This document shows, piece by piece, positions 7,471-17,350 of a stretch of 44,974 nucleotides of DNA (position 1 is its first letter; every line of letters starts with the position of its first letter). A model generated the notes under the pieces. That model saw only the letters and a list, made by a program, of their open reading frames with translations, was not told the origin of the DNA and ran no database searches. The position numbers were made by a program, and so were the translations under genes. The DNA comes from Pseudomonadota bacterium (GTDB lineage: Bacteria; Pseudomonadota; Gammaproteobacteria; Steroidobacterales; Steroidobacteraceae), in the NCBI GenBank assembly GCA_963205255.1, contig CAUJIK010000117.1, forward strand, positions 1 to 44,974. The letters run 5' to 3'.

Positions 7471-9437
7471 TACGCCGGCGCGTCCGGTTCGTGCGCAATC
7501 TCGCCCGCGACGATGTAGCGCGTGTGGCGGGCAATATGCAGATCGTTGGCCTGTTCTTCGGTGCCCCAGCGCTGCTGCGGATCCAGCGTATCGAGGCAGG
7601 CCAGATCGGCAAAGGACATCAGGTCGATGTGATATCGCCGGTCGCGGAAGGCATTCTTCGCGGACTTCGAACCGAACCAGGCGAGCGCATTGGCCCGGTC
7701 CGACTCGTCCCATTGGGCGGGATCGCGCGGTACGGACCGCTGGAGCAGCGGCCGCATGCCATCGAGCAGCTGCTGCGCACACCAGCGCCGGTGTTCGGCC
7801 ACAGCCAGCAGCTGGATGAGGTCCGCGGCGGAACCGGCATGGACCCTGCCCGATATCCTGTCCTTGACCCAGGCATGCGAGGCTGCCTGCCGGCTCGCGT
7901 TGCGGTCACTCTCGCGCAGGCCGAACCAGTCCTCATCCATGCCGGTGCAATCGGCCAGGAATGCGCTGCACTGCGGCGGCGGCACCGGCTTCAGTCCGTA
8001 CACCCGGTTGACGCGGCGGGCAGCTTCCTCGATTTCACCGGACATGGCCTGCACACGCCGCGACTGGCCGGGATAGGCCGAGAACACATGCATGCGGCCC
8101 GCCGCATCGCCGGCGCTGCGCGCCAGCGCCTGCCCGATATCGGCGACCAGCTCCTGACTGCCCACATAGACCCACAGCTCCATGCCGGGGATGGCATGCA
8201 GCGTCGCGGCGATGTTCAGCGCGATCGTCGCGGACGACGCGGTCTCGTCCAGCGCCACAATGGCGGTGCCGATCCACCCTGCCTCACCGCAATGGACCTC
8301 GCACCATTCGACCTGGCCGCGCGCCGAGCGCGGCAGGTCGTGGAAGCGGATGCGCGGCAGCACATTGTCCTGTTCCCAGATCGCATCGGCCGCGATCTCC
8401 ACGCAGGATGTGCCGACGGTACTGCGCACATAGCAGGGATGACGCTGCATCCAGCCTGCGGCCGTCGTCGCCGCATCGGTGCACAGCACATCGATGCGCA
8501 GCGTCTTCGGCGCCTCGTAGATGTTCAACTGCAGCGCCTGCAGCAGCAGCTCATCGGCCATCGCGCCGTCGCCGAACAGCACCAGGTGAGCACCGCGGAT
8601 GTCATCCGGCGCGGCGGAGAAGCGGTCGAGCCAGTGCTCCCGGTACAGCTCCCGTGCCGTGACGCTGTGGGAGTTGAAGATTCGCAGATCCAGCAGGTGG
8701 TTGGCAGGCAGGGTCTTCAGCAGCGCATCGTAGCCGGCAGCGTCGGCCAGATGCACGGTGCAGATCAGCCGCGGCCCGGCTTGCGTGCCCTGCACCGCCC
8801 GCAGCCGCCTGGCCAGTGCGAGGACGATGCGCATGTTGCCCGCATCCGAACCCGTGGCAACGAACACAGTGGCGATGCGGCGCAGGTCCATCGTCTCCAG
8901 CACACCGCCGCGGTCCGCAGCGACCTCCCGCAACGGCACGCCATTGCGGCGGCAGTCGGCACGTGCCTGGTCCGAGGGCGCGGGATCGATGGCCAGCATG
9001 GGGCGCCGCGGCGCGGCACCGTGCGCGTGGCGGTCGTTGATGAAGCTCAGCCCATGCCAGCCCAGGCCGCACACCAGATCCACCGAGCGCGGCTCAGACC
9101 AGGGGAACTTCGTCTCCCGCAACCAGAAACGAAACGACGTCAGATATCCCGCGATGGCATCGAGTATCGACGCCGCGGCCAGCGCCACCCACAACAGGGC
9201 GGACAGCCGGGCCAGGCGGATCAGCGCACCGCCGGCCTGCCCCGGCTCCAGTGGATCGAACCCCTCCACCGCCAGCAAGGCGAGGGACGCGAACAGCACA
9301 TCCACGAACTGGCCGAAGCCCAGGGCGCTGTGTTGCTCCCGCAGATACAGGCCGGCACCCCAGACACCGAGCACGACGGTGACGATCGGCAGCCCGATCA
9401 GTGCACATCGCAGCAGGCGCTTGCCCAGGCCCGGCAT
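7470..9437 (-). CDS. Channel-like membrane protein with two Rossmann (TrkA-N/RCK-like) units and a RyR-like domain
   Basis: 655 residues. Hydrophobic segments at about 12-32 and 76-100 flank a shorter one (about 43-60, ending LLAVEGFDP), a two-helix plus pore-loop layout like ion channels with RCK domains, but without a TVGYG-type potassium filter. Residues 118-210 form a Rossmann unit (VCGLGWHGLSF gives GxGxxG, and an acidic residue follows in LAIDP). A second unit starts near 285 (LVLFGDGAMADELL). Around 555-580, AVAEHRRWCAQQLLDGMRPL fits the RyR domain pattern (HxRW...G). It sits between the PGDYG-like gene (21-bp gap) and the STAND gene (1-nt overlap), so the three are probably one operon. 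A likely role is a ligand-gated membrane effector that senses a nucleotide through the Rossmann or RyR domains. This is inference from architecture, and the pore itself is uncertain. Confidence 0.78.
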   Translation of the reverse strand: MPGLGKRLLRCALIGLPIVTVVLGVWGAGLYLREQHSALGFGQFVDVLFASLALLAVEGFDPLEPGQAGGALIRLARLSALLWVALAAASILDAIAGYLTSFRFWLRETKFPWSEPRSVDLVCGLGWHGLSFINDRHAHGAAPRRPMLAIDPAPSDQARADCRRNGVPLREVAADRGGVLETMDLRRIATVFVATGSDAGNMRIVLALARRLRAVQGTQAGPRLICTVHLADAAGYDALLKTLPANHLLDLRIFNSHSVTARELYREHWLDRFSAAPDDIRGAHLVLFGDGAMADELLLQALQLNIYEAPKTLRIDVLCTDAATTAAGWMQRHPCYVRSTVGTSCVEIAADAIWEQDNVLPRIRFHDLPRSARGQVEWCEVHCGEAGWIGTAIVALDETASSATIALNIAATLHAIPGMELWVYVGSQELVADIGQALARSAGDAAGRMHVFSAYPGQSRRVQAMSGEIEEAARRVNRVYGLKPVPPPQCSAFLADCTGMDEDWFGLRESDRNASRQAASHAWVKDRISGRVHAGSAADLIQLLAVAEHRRWCAQQLLDGMRPLLQRSVPRDPAQWDESDRANALAWFGSKSAKNAFRDRRYHIDLMSFADLACLDTLDPQQRWGTEEQANDLHIARHTRYIVAGEIAHEPDAPA

Positions 9438-9458
9438 CTTCTCTCCTCGCGCCGGGCC

Positions 9459-9866
9459 TCAGCCCGCCCCTTCCGACCACGGTTCGTACATCTGCTGGAA
9501 TATGCCATCCGCGACCACCCAGGAGTCGCCGGCGGGGCCAGTCAGTATCCAGTCGCCGCCCTGCGCCGCCAGCGTGCCGCGTTCACCGCCCAACGACACC
9601 CGTGCATCGGCCTGCGCCCGCACGGCCTGCACGACCACGGGCTCCTTGACGAACCAGCCATCCCTGCCCATCCGGCCCATCTGGTCCGCCGGCCGGTAGG
9701 TGCGCTCGAAGCGTTCGCGGGAAATGGGCCAGCGCTCGCCGGCAGTGCCGGTGACGATCGCATCTCCCACCTGGTGGGAGACCGGTCCTTCCAGCGTCTG
9801 GATCACGCCCGTCTGCGCGGCAAACACGATATGCAACGGGATGGGTTTGCTGATGTACGCGCTCAA
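9459..9866 (-). CDS. Small protein of two PGDYG-like units
   Basis: 135 residues. The start is read as TTG at 9866 because an in-frame stop lies about 25 codons upstream and no ATG follows; later GTG codons are possible but would cut into the first unit. It contains two copies of one motif: VGDAIVTGTAGERWPISRERFERTY (given as VGDAIVTGTAGE / RWPISRERFERTY, about 33-58) and GGDWILTGPAGDSW...FQQMYEPW (about 105-131). Both follow the GD-I-TG--GE-W----F---Y pattern I associate with PGDYG-type domains, usually small cytoplasmic proteins of unknown function. It is the first gene of the accessory operon and lies 112 bp downstream of parC on the same strand. Function is unknown; an adaptor or sensor role is only suggested by the neighbours. 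Confidence 0.65.
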   Translation of the reverse strand: MSAYISKPIPLHIVFAAQTGVIQTLEGPVSHQVGDAIVTGTAGERWPISRERFERTYRPADQMGRMGRDGWFVKEPVVVQAVRAQADARVSLGGERGTLAAQGGDWILTGPAGDSWVVADGIFQQMYEPWSEGAG

Positions 9867-9978
9867 GGGCTGGCTATCCAGGGAATCCCATCACCCGCTT
9901 GTGTGCAGGAACTTGTGGACAGGCTACCGCCCGCGAGCCCCGCCGGGCAACCGCAAGCCAGTCTTGCACCGGCGCGGT

Positions 9979-12231
9979 TCAGGCACCGGGTTCGATGCGA
10001 TCGACCTTGCGATAGTTGCGGGAGAGCATTGCGCCACGCTGCGCACGGGCGCCCTGAAAGTCCTTCAGGTCGTTCACGCCCAGCGTCATCGAGCGCTCGC
10101 CGCACCACACCACGAGCTTCTGGCCCGGCTGCAGCGCCGTCACGGCAACCAGCACTTCTTCGCGCGCTTCGGCTTTCTTGGTGGGGATGCCGAACAGCTT
10201 GTTGCCCTTGCCCCTGGGCAACTCGGGTACTTCGCTCGCGGGAATCACCAGCAGACGGCCTTCGTCGTTGACCATTGCGATCAGCGTTTCGGCCGCGGGC
10301 ACCGGCACGGGCGGCAACACCAGGGCTTTGTCCGTGACTCGCAGCACGGCCTTGCCGGCGCGCTGGCGCGAATGAAGTTCGCCGAGCTTGACGGTGAAGC
10401 CGTAGCCGGCGTCGGTGCTCAGCAGCCACAGATCTTCGGGATCACCGATGGCGCAGCCGCGGAACTTCGCGCCGTCGGGCGGATCCAGCCGGCCGGAGAG
10501 CGGCTCGCCCTGACCACGCGCCGACGGCAGCGTATGCGCTGGCAGGCTGTAGCAGCGGCCGGTGCTGTCGATGAACACGGCCTGTTGCGTGCTGCGGCCG
10601 CGCGCGGCGGCGAGGAAGCCGTCGCCGGTCTTGTACGAAAGCGAGTGTGGATCGATCTCGTGGCCCTTGGCCGCACGCACGAAGCCGCCAGTGGAAAGCA
10701 CCACGGTCACCGGCTCGTTGGCGACCAGCTCGGTCTCCTCGATGGCCTGGGCCTGTTCACGCTCCACGATGGCTGAACGACGGTCGTCGCCATAGGCCTT
10801 CGCGTCGGCTTCCAACTCGTCGCGCACCAGCCTGGTGAGCCGGGCCTTGCTCTTGAGCAATCCTTCGAGCTGATCTTTTTCCTCGGCCAGCTGCTTCTGC
10901 TCCTCGCGGATCTTCATCTCCTCGAGCTTCGCCAGATGGCGCAACCTGGTCTCGAGGATCATCTCCGCCTGCTCCTCGCTGAGCTTGAAGCGGGCCATGA
11001 GCCTGGGCTTGGGCTCGTCCTCGCGACGGATGATGCGGATCACCTCGTCGAGGTTCAGGTACACGATGAGCAGGCCGTCGAGCAGGTGCAGCCGGCGCGT
11101 GACCTTCTCCAGGCGATGCTCCAGGCGGCGCCGAACCGTGCCGGTGCGGAAGCGGAGCCATTCGGTGAGCAGCTCCTTCAATCCCGTGACCTTCGGCCGG
11201 CCATCGAGGCCGATCACGTTGAGGTTCACGCGATAACTGCGCTCCAGATCAGTGGTCGCGAACAGATGCGCCATCAGCTGCCGGGTGTCGACGCGGTTCG
11301 AGCGCGGCACGATCACGATGCGCGTCGGGTTCTCGTGGTCCGACTCATCGCGGATGTCATCGACCATGGGCAGCTTCTTGTCGCGGATCTGCTGCGCGAT
11401 CTGCTCCTGCACCTTCGAGCCCGACACCTGGTGCGGCAGCGTGGTCACCACAATGTTGCCGGTGTCCTCGTCGATCTCCCAGGTGGCGCGGGCGCGGTAG
11501 CTGCCATTGCCGGTGGTGTAGAAATCGAGCAGCTCGCTGCGCGGCGAGACGATCTCCGCGCCGGTGGGAAGGTCCGGGCCCTTCACGTACTTCATGAGCT
11601 GGCGAGTGGTCGCCTCCGGCTCATCGAGCAGGTGGATGCAGGCGCCGACCACCTCGCGCAGGTTGTGCGGTGGTATGTCGGTGGCCATGCCCACGGCGAT
11701 TCCCGATGCGCCATTGAGCAGCAGGTTGGGCAGCCGCGCCGGAAGGATCAGCGGCTCCTGAAGCGTGCCGTCGAAGTTGGGGCCGAAATCCACCGTGCCG
11801 GCATCGATCTCCGCCAGCAGCACCTCGGCGTAGCGCGTGAGCTTGGCTTCGGTGTAGCGCATGGCCGCAAAGGACTTCGGATCGTCCGTCGAGCCCCAGT
11901 TGCCCTGCCCGTCCACGATGGGGTAGCGGTAGGTGAAGGGCTGCGCCATGTGCACCATGGCCTCGTAGCAGGCCGAGTCGCCATGCGGATGGAACTTGCC
12001 GATCACGTCGCCCACGGTGCGCGCGGACTTCTTGTGCTTGTTGCCCGCCGACAGCGCCAGCTCGCTCATCGCGTAGATGATGCGCCGCTGCACCGGCTTC
12101 AATCCGTCGCCCAGCGCCGGCAGCGCACGGTCGAGGATCACGTACATCGAGTAGTCGAGGTAGGCCTTCTCGGTGAAGACGCGCAGCGGCTGCCGCTCCA
12201 CGCCCTCGAAATTCAGTTCCTGGTCTTTCAT
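9979..12231 (-). CDS. parC: DNA topoisomerase IV subunit A
   Basis: 750 residues, normal for ParC. With ParE it decatenates daughter chromosomes. The active-site tyrosine lies in SFAAMRYTE (about residue 125). The quinolone-resistance region reads [12 protein letters not shown], which keeps the wild-type Ser and Glu. QRRIIYAM and the [11 protein letters not shown] block before the tyrosine also fit. The C-terminal part is the usual beta-pinwheel DNA-wrapping domain. It starts 10 bp after the parE stop, so parE-parC form an operon. The accessory genes follow on the same strand after 112 bp without a convincing terminator. Confidence 0.98.
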   Translation of the reverse strand: MKDQELNFEGVERQPLRVFTEKAYLDYSMYVILDRALPALGDGLKPVQRRIIYAMSELALSAGNKHKKSARTVGDVIGKFHPHGDSACYEAMVHMAQPFTYRYPIVDGQGNWGSTDDPKSFAAMRYTEAKLTRYAEVLLAEIDAGTVDFGPNFDGTLQEPLILPARLPNLLLNGASGIAVGMATDIPPHNLREVVGACIHLLDEPEATTRQLMKYVKGPDLPTGAEIVSPRSELLDFYTTGNGSYRARATWEIDEDTGNIVVTTLPHQVSGSKVQEQIAQQIRDKKLPMVDDIRDESDHENPTRIVIVPRSNRVDTRQLMAHLFATTDLERSYRVNLNVIGLDGRPKVTGLKELLTEWLRFRTGTVRRRLEHRLEKVTRRLHLLDGLLIVYLNLDEVIRIIRREDEPKPRLMARFKLSEEQAEMILETRLRHLAKLEEMKIREEQKQLAEEKDQLEGLLKSKARLTRLVRDELEADAKAYGDDRRSAIVEREQAQAIEETELVANEPVTVVLSTGGFVRAAKGHEIDPHSLSYKTGDGFLAAARGRSTQQAVFIDSTGRCYSLPAHTLPSARGQGEPLSGRLDPPDGAKFRGCAIGDPEDLWLLSTDAGYGFTVKLGELHSRQRAGKAVLRVTDKALVLPPVPVPAAETLIAMVNDEGRLLVIPASEVPELPRGKGNKLFGIPTKKAEAREEVLVAVTALQPGQKLVVWCGERSMTLGVNDLKDFQGARAQRGAMLSRNYRKVDRIEPGA

Positions 12232-12241
12232 CAGTGCGGAT

Positions 12242-14125
12242 TCACGCGATCACGTCGGCGAGGTTGCCCTTCTGTTCCAGCCACTGGCGCCGGTCGGCGG
12301 CGCGCTTCTTCGCCAGCAGCATGTCCATCATCCGGTCCGCCCCGTCCTCGGCGTCGACGGTGAGCTGCACCAGGCGCCGGGTGGAAGGATCCATGGTGGT
12401 CTCGCGCAGCTGCAGCGGCGACATTTCGCCCAGTCCCTTGAAGCGGGTGACCACGGGCTTCGCGCGCCCCTTGAGCTTGGCAATGAACGAATCCCGCTCG
12501 GCATCGTCGAGCGCATAGCCCACTTCCTTGCCGGCGTCGATGCGGTACAGCGGCGGCATCGCCACGAACACATGCCCGCCCAGCACCAGCGGCCGGAAAT
12601 GCCGCAGGAACAGCGCGCACAGCAGTGTCGCGATGTGCTGGCCGTCGGAGTCGGCGTCCGCGAGGATGCAGACCTTGTGATAGCGCAGGTCGTCGAGCTT
12701 GTTGGAGCCCGGATCCACGCCGATGGCGATGCTGATGTTGTGCACCTCCTCGGAGGCGGCCACCTGCCCCGGATCCAGCTCCCAGGTGTTGAGGATCTTG
12801 CCGCGCAGCGGCATCACCGCCTGGATGTTGCGGTCGCGCGCCTGGCGCGCCGAGCCGCCGGCCGAATCGCCCTCGACCAGGAACAGCTCGGAACGCTTCG
12901 GATCCTGGCTGGTGCAGTCGGCGAGCTTGCCGGGCAACGCCGGCCCCGCCACCGCGCGCTTGCGCGTGACGCGCTGCGCGGCCTTGAGACGCTCCTGCGC
13001 ATTCTCGATGGCGAACTGCGCGATACGCTCGCCCATGTCCGGGTGCTGGTTCAGCCACAGCGCCGTGGTGTCGCGCACGTAGCCTTCAACCACCGCCGCC
13101 GCCTCGCGCGAGGCCAGGCGCTCCTTGGTCTGCCCTGCGAACTGCGGATCATTCAGCTTGATCGACAGCACGAAGGAGACACCGCTCCAGATATCCTCCG
13201 GCGCCAGCTTCACGCCGCGCGGCAGCAGGTTGCGGAACTCGGCGAACTCGCGCACCGCCGCGGCAATGCCTGAGCGCAGGCCGTTCACATGCGTGCCGCC
13301 CCCGACGGTGGGGATGAGGTTCACATAGCTCTCGGCCACGGACTGCGGCAGGTTCGGCGCCCACACCAGCGCCCACTCCACCGTATCTTTCTCCGAACCC
13401 TGCTTGCCGGCCAGCGGCTCTTTCGGCAGGCATTCGGTCTTGCCCACCTGCTCGGCGAGGTATTCGGCCAGCGCGCCAGTGTAGAACCACTCATCCTTTT
13501 CGCCCGTGGCCTCGTTCTCGAAGCGCACCTTGAGCCCCGGGCACAGCACCGCCTTGGCCTTGAGCGTGTGGCGCAGCTCGTTCACCTGGAAGCGGTCGGT
13601 GTCGAAGAACTTCGGATCCGGCCAGAAACGCACGGTGGTGCCGGTGTTCTTCTGCCCCACGGTGCCGATCTGCTCCAGCTTCGAGGCGATGTGCCCGTTG
13701 CGGAAGCCGATGTTGTATTCCTTGCCGCCGCGCCGCACCCAGCATTCCAGCTGCTTCGACAGCGCATTGACCACCGACACGCCCACGCCATGCAGGCCGC
13801 CGGAGAATTTGTAGTTGGCGTCGGAGAATTTGCCGCCCGCGTGCAGCCGCGTGAGGATCAGCTCCACGCCGCTGACCTTCTCCTTGGGATGGATGTCCAC
13901 CGGCATGCCGCGACCATTGTCGGTCACCTGCAGGGAACTATCCTTGAACAGCATGACCTCGATGAGGTCGCAGTGACCCGCCAGCGCCTCATCGACACTG
14001 TTGTCGATGACTTCGTGAGCCAGGTGATTGGGGCGACTGGTGTCCGTGTACATGCCGGGGCGACGACGCACCGGGTCGAGGCCGGACAGCACCTCGATAT
14101 CAGACGCACTATAAGACGGGGTCAT
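12242..14125 (-). CDS. parE: DNA topoisomerase IV subunit B
   Basis: 627 residues, full length. It is the ATPase subunit of topoisomerase IV. The GHKL ATP site is visible as [11 protein letters not shown] (N-box), DNGRGMPVD (G1) and [15 protein letters not shown]. The TOPRIM domain has [11 protein letters not shown] and the metal-binding [11 protein letters not shown]. The length and spacing fit ParE rather than the larger GyrB, and the neighbour is parC. ATG at 14125 gives the standard [20 protein letters not shown] start. It is divergent from xseB; the 122-bp gap must hold both promoters. Confidence 0.98.
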   Translation of the reverse strand: MTPSYSASDIEVLSGLDPVRRRPGMYTDTSRPNHLAHEVIDNSVDEALAGHCDLIEVMLFKDSSLQVTDNGRGMPVDIHPKEKVSGVELILTRLHAGGKFSDANYKFSGGLHGVGVSVVNALSKQLECWVRRGGKEYNIGFRNGHIASKLEQIGTVGQKNTGTTVRFWPDPKFFDTDRFQVNELRHTLKAKAVLCPGLKVRFENEATGEKDEWFYTGALAEYLAEQVGKTECLPKEPLAGKQGSEKDTVEWALVWAPNLPQSVAESYVNLIPTVGGGTHVNGLRSGIAAAVREFAEFRNLLPRGVKLAPEDIWSGVSFVLSIKLNDPQFAGQTKERLASREAAAVVEGYVRDTTALWLNQHPDMGERIAQFAIENAQERLKAAQRVTRKRAVAGPALPGKLADCTSQDPKRSELFLVEGDSAGGSARQARDRNIQAVMPLRGKILNTWELDPGQVAASEEVHNISIAIGVDPGSNKLDDLRYHKVCILADADSDGQHIATLLCALFLRHFRPLVLGGHVFVAMPPLYRIDAGKEVGYALDDAERDSFIAKLKGRAKPVVTRFKGLGEMSPLQLRETTMDPSTRRLVQLTVDAEDGADRMMDMLLAKKRAADRRQWLEQKGNLADVIA

Positions 14126-14181
14126 TCCGGATCGGCAATCGAGGCCCTGGGGTTGGAGGAAGGAAAGCTTGCGGGACCGCC

Positions 14182-14210
14182 TTGGAGTGCGGCCGGGCGG
14201 ACTCTAGACT
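14182..14210 (+). promoter_or_regulatory. Candidate sigma-70 promoter of xseB-ispA-dxs
   Basis: TTGGAG (14182-14187) and TAGACT (14205-14210) are separated by exactly 17 bp. Transcription would start near 14217, about 30 nt before the xseB ATG. The -35 matches 3 of 6 and the -10 matches 4 of 6 consensus bases. It lies in the parE-xseB divergent gap. Confidence 0.4.
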
Positions 14211-14247
14211 TGCATCCTGGCAACGTCAACGCGGCACAAGGTCCCTC

Positions 14248-14508
14248 ATGTCACGCAAATCCCGCTCCGAAGGCACGGCAGAACCGGATTTCGAGCAATC
14301 CCTGAGCCAGCTGGAGGAGCTGGTGTCGCGTCTGGAGCGCGGCGATCTGCCGCTGGCCGAGGCGCTGACGGTGTTCGAACAGGGCGTCGCGCTCACGCGC
14401 CAGTGCCACGAACAGCTGGCCACTGCCCAGCAGCGCGTGGAGATACTGCTGAAGGAAGGCGGCGCCGCGCGCGTGGCGGCCTTCGCGCCCGGCGGCGAAA
14501 ATGAGTGA
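14248..14508 (+). CDS. xseB: Exodeoxyribonuclease VII small subunit
   Basis: 86 residues from ATG at 14248. The frame is open to 14182, but that would include the promoter region. XseB is the small helical subunit of ExoVII, which degrades single-stranded DNA. The family signature is clear: FEQSLSQLEELVSRLERGDLPLAEAL followed by FEQGVALTRQC (shown here as FEQSLSQLEELV / SRLERGDLPLAEAL). The stop overlaps the start of ispA by 8 bp, the usual xseB-ispA coupling in gammaproteobacteria. The large subunit xseA is not in the window. Confidence 0.96.
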   Translation: MSRKSRSEGTAEPDFEQSLSQLEELVSRLERGDLPLAEALTVFEQGVALTRQCHEQLATAQQRVEILLKEGGAARVAAFAPGGENE

Positions 14509-15415
14509 CGCGCACGGGCTCGATGCCCGCTTGGCCCAATGGCGCGCGCGCTGCGAGCGCATGCTCGAGCGCTGTCTGGCCAGCGACGATGAACCCACGC
14601 GGCGCCTGAGTGAAGCCATGCGCTACAGCACGCTGGGAGGCGGCAAGCGGTTGCGGCCGATACTGGTGTACTGCGCCGGCGAAGCCTGCGGCGCGGCGCC
14701 CGAAGTGCTGGACGACGCGGCCGCGGCCGTGGAACTCATCCACGTCTACAGCCTGGTCCACGACGACCTGCCGGCCATGGACAATGACGACCTGCGGCGC
14801 GGCCGGCCCACCTGCCACCGGGCCTACGACGAGGGCACGGCGGTGCTGGTGGGCGATGCGCTGCAGGCGCTGGCCTTCGAGGTGCTCGCCGGCCCGGGTC
14901 GCGACCCGGGCCCGGGCGACCTGGGCGCCGCACAGCGGCTGCAGCAGCTGCGGGTCCTGGCCTGCAGCATTGGCACCCTGGGCATGGCCGGCGGCCAGGC
15001 CATCGACCTTGCGGCAGCCGGCGGGCAGATCGGGGCCGCGGGGCTCGAGATCATGCACCGGCGCAAGACCGGCGCGCTGATCCAGGCCAGCGTGCTGCTG
15101 GGCGCCATCGGCGCCGGCGTGGATTCGGGCGCGCAGTACACCGCGCTGGAACGCTACGGCACCGAACTGGGCCTTGCCTTCCAGATCCACGACGATGTGC
15201 TGGATGTGGCTGGCGATACGACCCTGCTCGGCAAGCAGACCGGCGCCGACGCCGCGCGCGGCAAACCCACCTATCCCAGCCTGCACGGACTGGCCGAGGC
15301 CTCTCGCCTCGCCATCGCCCACAGGGATGCCGCCATTGCCGCCCTGGCCCCTCTGGGTGACCGCGCGCAGCTGCTGACGCAGCTGGCGCACTATGTTGTC
15401 AACCGCAGTCACTGA
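14501..15415 (+). CDS. ispA: Farnesyl diphosphate synthase (geranyltranstransferase)
   Basis: 304 residues. It condenses isopentenyl diphosphate with dimethylallyl and geranyl diphosphate to give farnesyl diphosphate. The first Asp-rich motif is DDLPAMDND, with GGGKRLRP upstream for substrate phosphate binding; the second is IHDDVLDVAGD, followed by GKQTGADAARGKPTYPS. A Gly/Pro/Asp-rich insert (GPGRDPGPGD) at about 128-137 is a small oddity in a surface loop. It sits between xseB (8-bp overlap) and dxs (36-bp gap), the classical arrangement, so precursor supply and prenyl chain building are co-expressed. Confidence 0.97.
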   Translation: MSDAHGLDARLAQWRARCERMLERCLASDDEPTRRLSEAMRYSTLGGGKRLRPILVYCAGEACGAAPEVLDDAAAAVELIHVYSLVHDDLPAMDNDDLRRGRPTCHRAYDEGTAVLVGDALQALAFEVLAGPGRDPGPGDLGAAQRLQQLRVLACSIGTLGMAGGQAIDLAAAGGQIGAAGLEIMHRRKTGALIQASVLLGAIGAGVDSGAQYTALERYGTELGLAFQIHDDVLDVAGDTTLLGKQTGADAARGKPTYPSLHGLAEASRLAIAHRDAAIAALAPLGDRAQLLTQLAHYVVNRSH

Positions 15416-15438
15416 CCCGCCGCCCCCGGCCATCCGTG

Positions 15439-15444
15439 TAGACT
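15439..15444 (+). promoter_or_regulatory. dxs: -10-like element in front of dxs
   Basis: TAGACT, the same hexamer as in the xseB promoter, ends 7 nt before the dxs ATG at 15452. There is no clear -35 and no Shine-Dalgarno sequence (CTGCGGCGC precedes the ATG). If active it would give a leaderless dxs transcript besides read-through from xseB-ispA. Confidence 0.28.
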
Positions 15445-15451
15445 GCGGCGC

Positions 15452-17344
15452 ATGGAAACAGGCCGTTATCCACTGCTGGAGCGCATCGGTTCGCCAGAGG
15501 ATCTGCGCGCCCTCGCCCTGCCCGAGCTGCAGCAGCTGGCGGGCGAACTGCGACAGTTCCTCATCCAGACCGTCGCCACGCGCGGCGGTCATTTCGCGGC
15601 CGGCCTCGGCACCGTGGAGCTCACGGTGGCGCTGCATCATGTGCTCGACACCCCCCACGACCGCATCGTCTGGGACGTAGGCCACCAGGCCTATCCCCAC
15701 AAGGTGCTGAGCGGTCGCCGCGAGCGGCTGGAATCCATCAAGCAGGCCGGCGGCCTGGCGCCGTTTCCCAACCGCTCCGAGAGCCTTTACGACACCTTCG
15801 GCACCGGCCACTCCAGCACCTCGATCAGCGCCGCGCTGGGCATGGCGATCGCGGCCAGCAGCAAGGGCGAGCAGCGCCGCGCCGTGGCCGTGATCGGCGA
15901 TGGCGCCATGAGCGGCGGCATGGCTTTCGAGGCGCTGAACCATGCCGGCACGCTGCCGGCGAACCTGCTGGTCGTCCTCAACGACAACGACATGTCGATC
16001 TCCGAGGGCGTGGGCGCGCTGTCGCAGTATTTCGCGCGCGTGCTCTCCGGCCGCTTCTATTCCACGCTGCGTGCCGGCGGCAAGAAGGTGCTGTCGCAGA
16101 TGCCCACCATGCGCGAGCTGGCCCGGCGCTCCGAGGAGCACATGAAGGGCATGGTGCTCCCGGGCACCATGTTCGAAGAGATGGGCTTCAACTACATCGG
16201 CCCCATCGACGGCCACGACCTCAAGACGCTGGTGGCCACGCTGCGCAACATCCGCGACCTCAAGGGGCCGCAGTTCCTGCATGTGGTGACGCGCAAGGGC
16301 AAGGGCTACGCGCCCGCCGAGGCCGACCCCATCAAGTGGCATGGCCCCGGTCCCTTCGACCCGGAAAGCGGCACCATCTTCAAGGAAAAGGCCACCAGCC
16401 CCACTTACTCGCAGGTCTTCGGCGACTGGCTGTGCGACATGGCCGATGCCGACGAACGCATCGTCGGCATCACGCCCGCCATGCGCGAGGGGTCGGGTCT
16501 GGTCGAGTTTTCACGCCGCTTCCCGGAGCGCTACTACGACGTCGCCATCGCCGAGCAGCATGCCGTCACCTTCGCCGCCGGTCTGGCCTGCGAAGGCATG
16601 AAGCCGGTGGTGGCGATCTATTCCACCTTCCTGCAGCGCGCCTACGACCAGCTCATCCACGACGTGGCGCTGCAGAATCTGCCGGTGGTGTTCGCGCTCG
16701 ACCGCGCGGGCCTGGTCGGCGGCGACGGCGCCACGCATCAGGGCAGCTTCGATCTGAGCTTCCTGCGCTGCATCCCCAACATGGTGGTGATGGCGCCCTC
16801 GGACGAGAACGAATGCCGGCAGATGCTCTACACCGCGACCACGCTGCAGGGCCCCTCGGCCGTGCGCTATCCGCGCGGCACCGGGCCCGGCGCGGTGATC
16901 CAGAAAGAGATGGCCGCCCTGCCGCTGGGCCGCAGCGTCACGAAGCGCGAAGGGCGCTCGGGCCTGGTCATCCTGTCCTTCGGCACAGTGCTGCCGGGTG
17001 CGCTGGCCGCCGGAGACGAACTGGACGCCACCGTGATCGACATGCGCTTCGTGAAGCCGCTGGACCATGAGGCCATCATGCTGCACGCCCTGCGGGCACG
17101 CGGCATCGTCACCGTGGAGGAGAACGCCGTGGCCGGCGGCGCCGGCGCCGCGGTGGCCGAGCTGCTGCTCGCCGCGGACATCACGCTGCCCCACCTGATG
17201 ATCGGCATCGCGGATCGCTTCATCGAACACGGCAGCCGTGAAGACAACCTCTCAGCCGCGGGGCTGGACGCCGCCGCGGTGCGCGCGCGCATCTGCACCT
17301 GGTGGCAGCAGCACGTGCTGCCGCACCAGCGCGCGCTGGCCTGA
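15452..17344 (+). CDS. dxs: 1-deoxy-D-xylulose-5-phosphate synthase
   Basis: 630 residues, full length. It is a thiamine-diphosphate enzyme that condenses pyruvate and glyceraldehyde 3-phosphate, the first step of the MEP isoprenoid pathway. Visible features: [14 protein letters not shown] (substrate His), VGHQAYPHK, the ThDP/Mg motif [15 protein letters not shown]...NDNDMSIS, and the catalytic Glu in [16 protein letters not shown]. It is the last gene of xseB-ispA-dxs and converges on the kinase gene with a 6-bp gap. thiL, which makes the cofactor, lies about 1.4 kb away on the other strand. Confidence 0.98.
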   Translation: METGRYPLLERIGSPEDLRALALPELQQLAGELRQFLIQTVATRGGHFAAGLGTVELTVALHHVLDTPHDRIVWDVGHQAYPHKVLSGRRERLESIKQAGGLAPFPNRSESLYDTFGTGHSSTSISAALGMAIAASSKGEQRRAVAVIGDGAMSGGMAFEALNHAGTLPANLLVVLNDNDMSISEGVGALSQYFARVLSGRFYSTLRAGGKKVLSQMPTMRELARRSEEHMKGMVLPGTMFEEMGFNYIGPIDGHDLKTLVATLRNIRDLKGPQFLHVVTRKGKGYAPAEADPIKWHGPGPFDPESGTIFKEKATSPTYSQVFGDWLCDMADADERIVGITPAMREGSGLVEFSRRFPERYYDVAIAEQHAVTFAAGLACEGMKPVVAIYSTFLQRAYDQLIHDVALQNLPVVFALDRAGLVGGDGATHQGSFDLSFLRCIPNMVVMAPSDENECRQMLYTATTLQGPSAVRYPRGTGPGAVIQKEMAALPLGRSVTKREGRSGLVILSFGTVLPGALAAGDELDATVIDMRFVKPLDHEAIMLHALRARGIVTVEENAVAGGAGAAVAELLLAADITLPHLMIGIADRFIEHGSREDNLSAAGLDAAAVRARICTWWQQHVLPHQRALA

Positions 17345-17350
17345 GGCGGA

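Noticed and set aside
7471-7782. 104-codon upstream extension of the STAND gene
   Set aside because: It lies wholly inside the preceding gene; the ATG in the TAATG overlap at 7470 gives the expected domain start.
5446-10271. Long plus-strand open frames (690 and 926 codons) opposite the STAND and RyR genes
   Set aside because: They are antisense shadows of high-GC codon bias; their translations are Arg/Gln/His-rich with no domain, while the minus-strand proteins show clear families.
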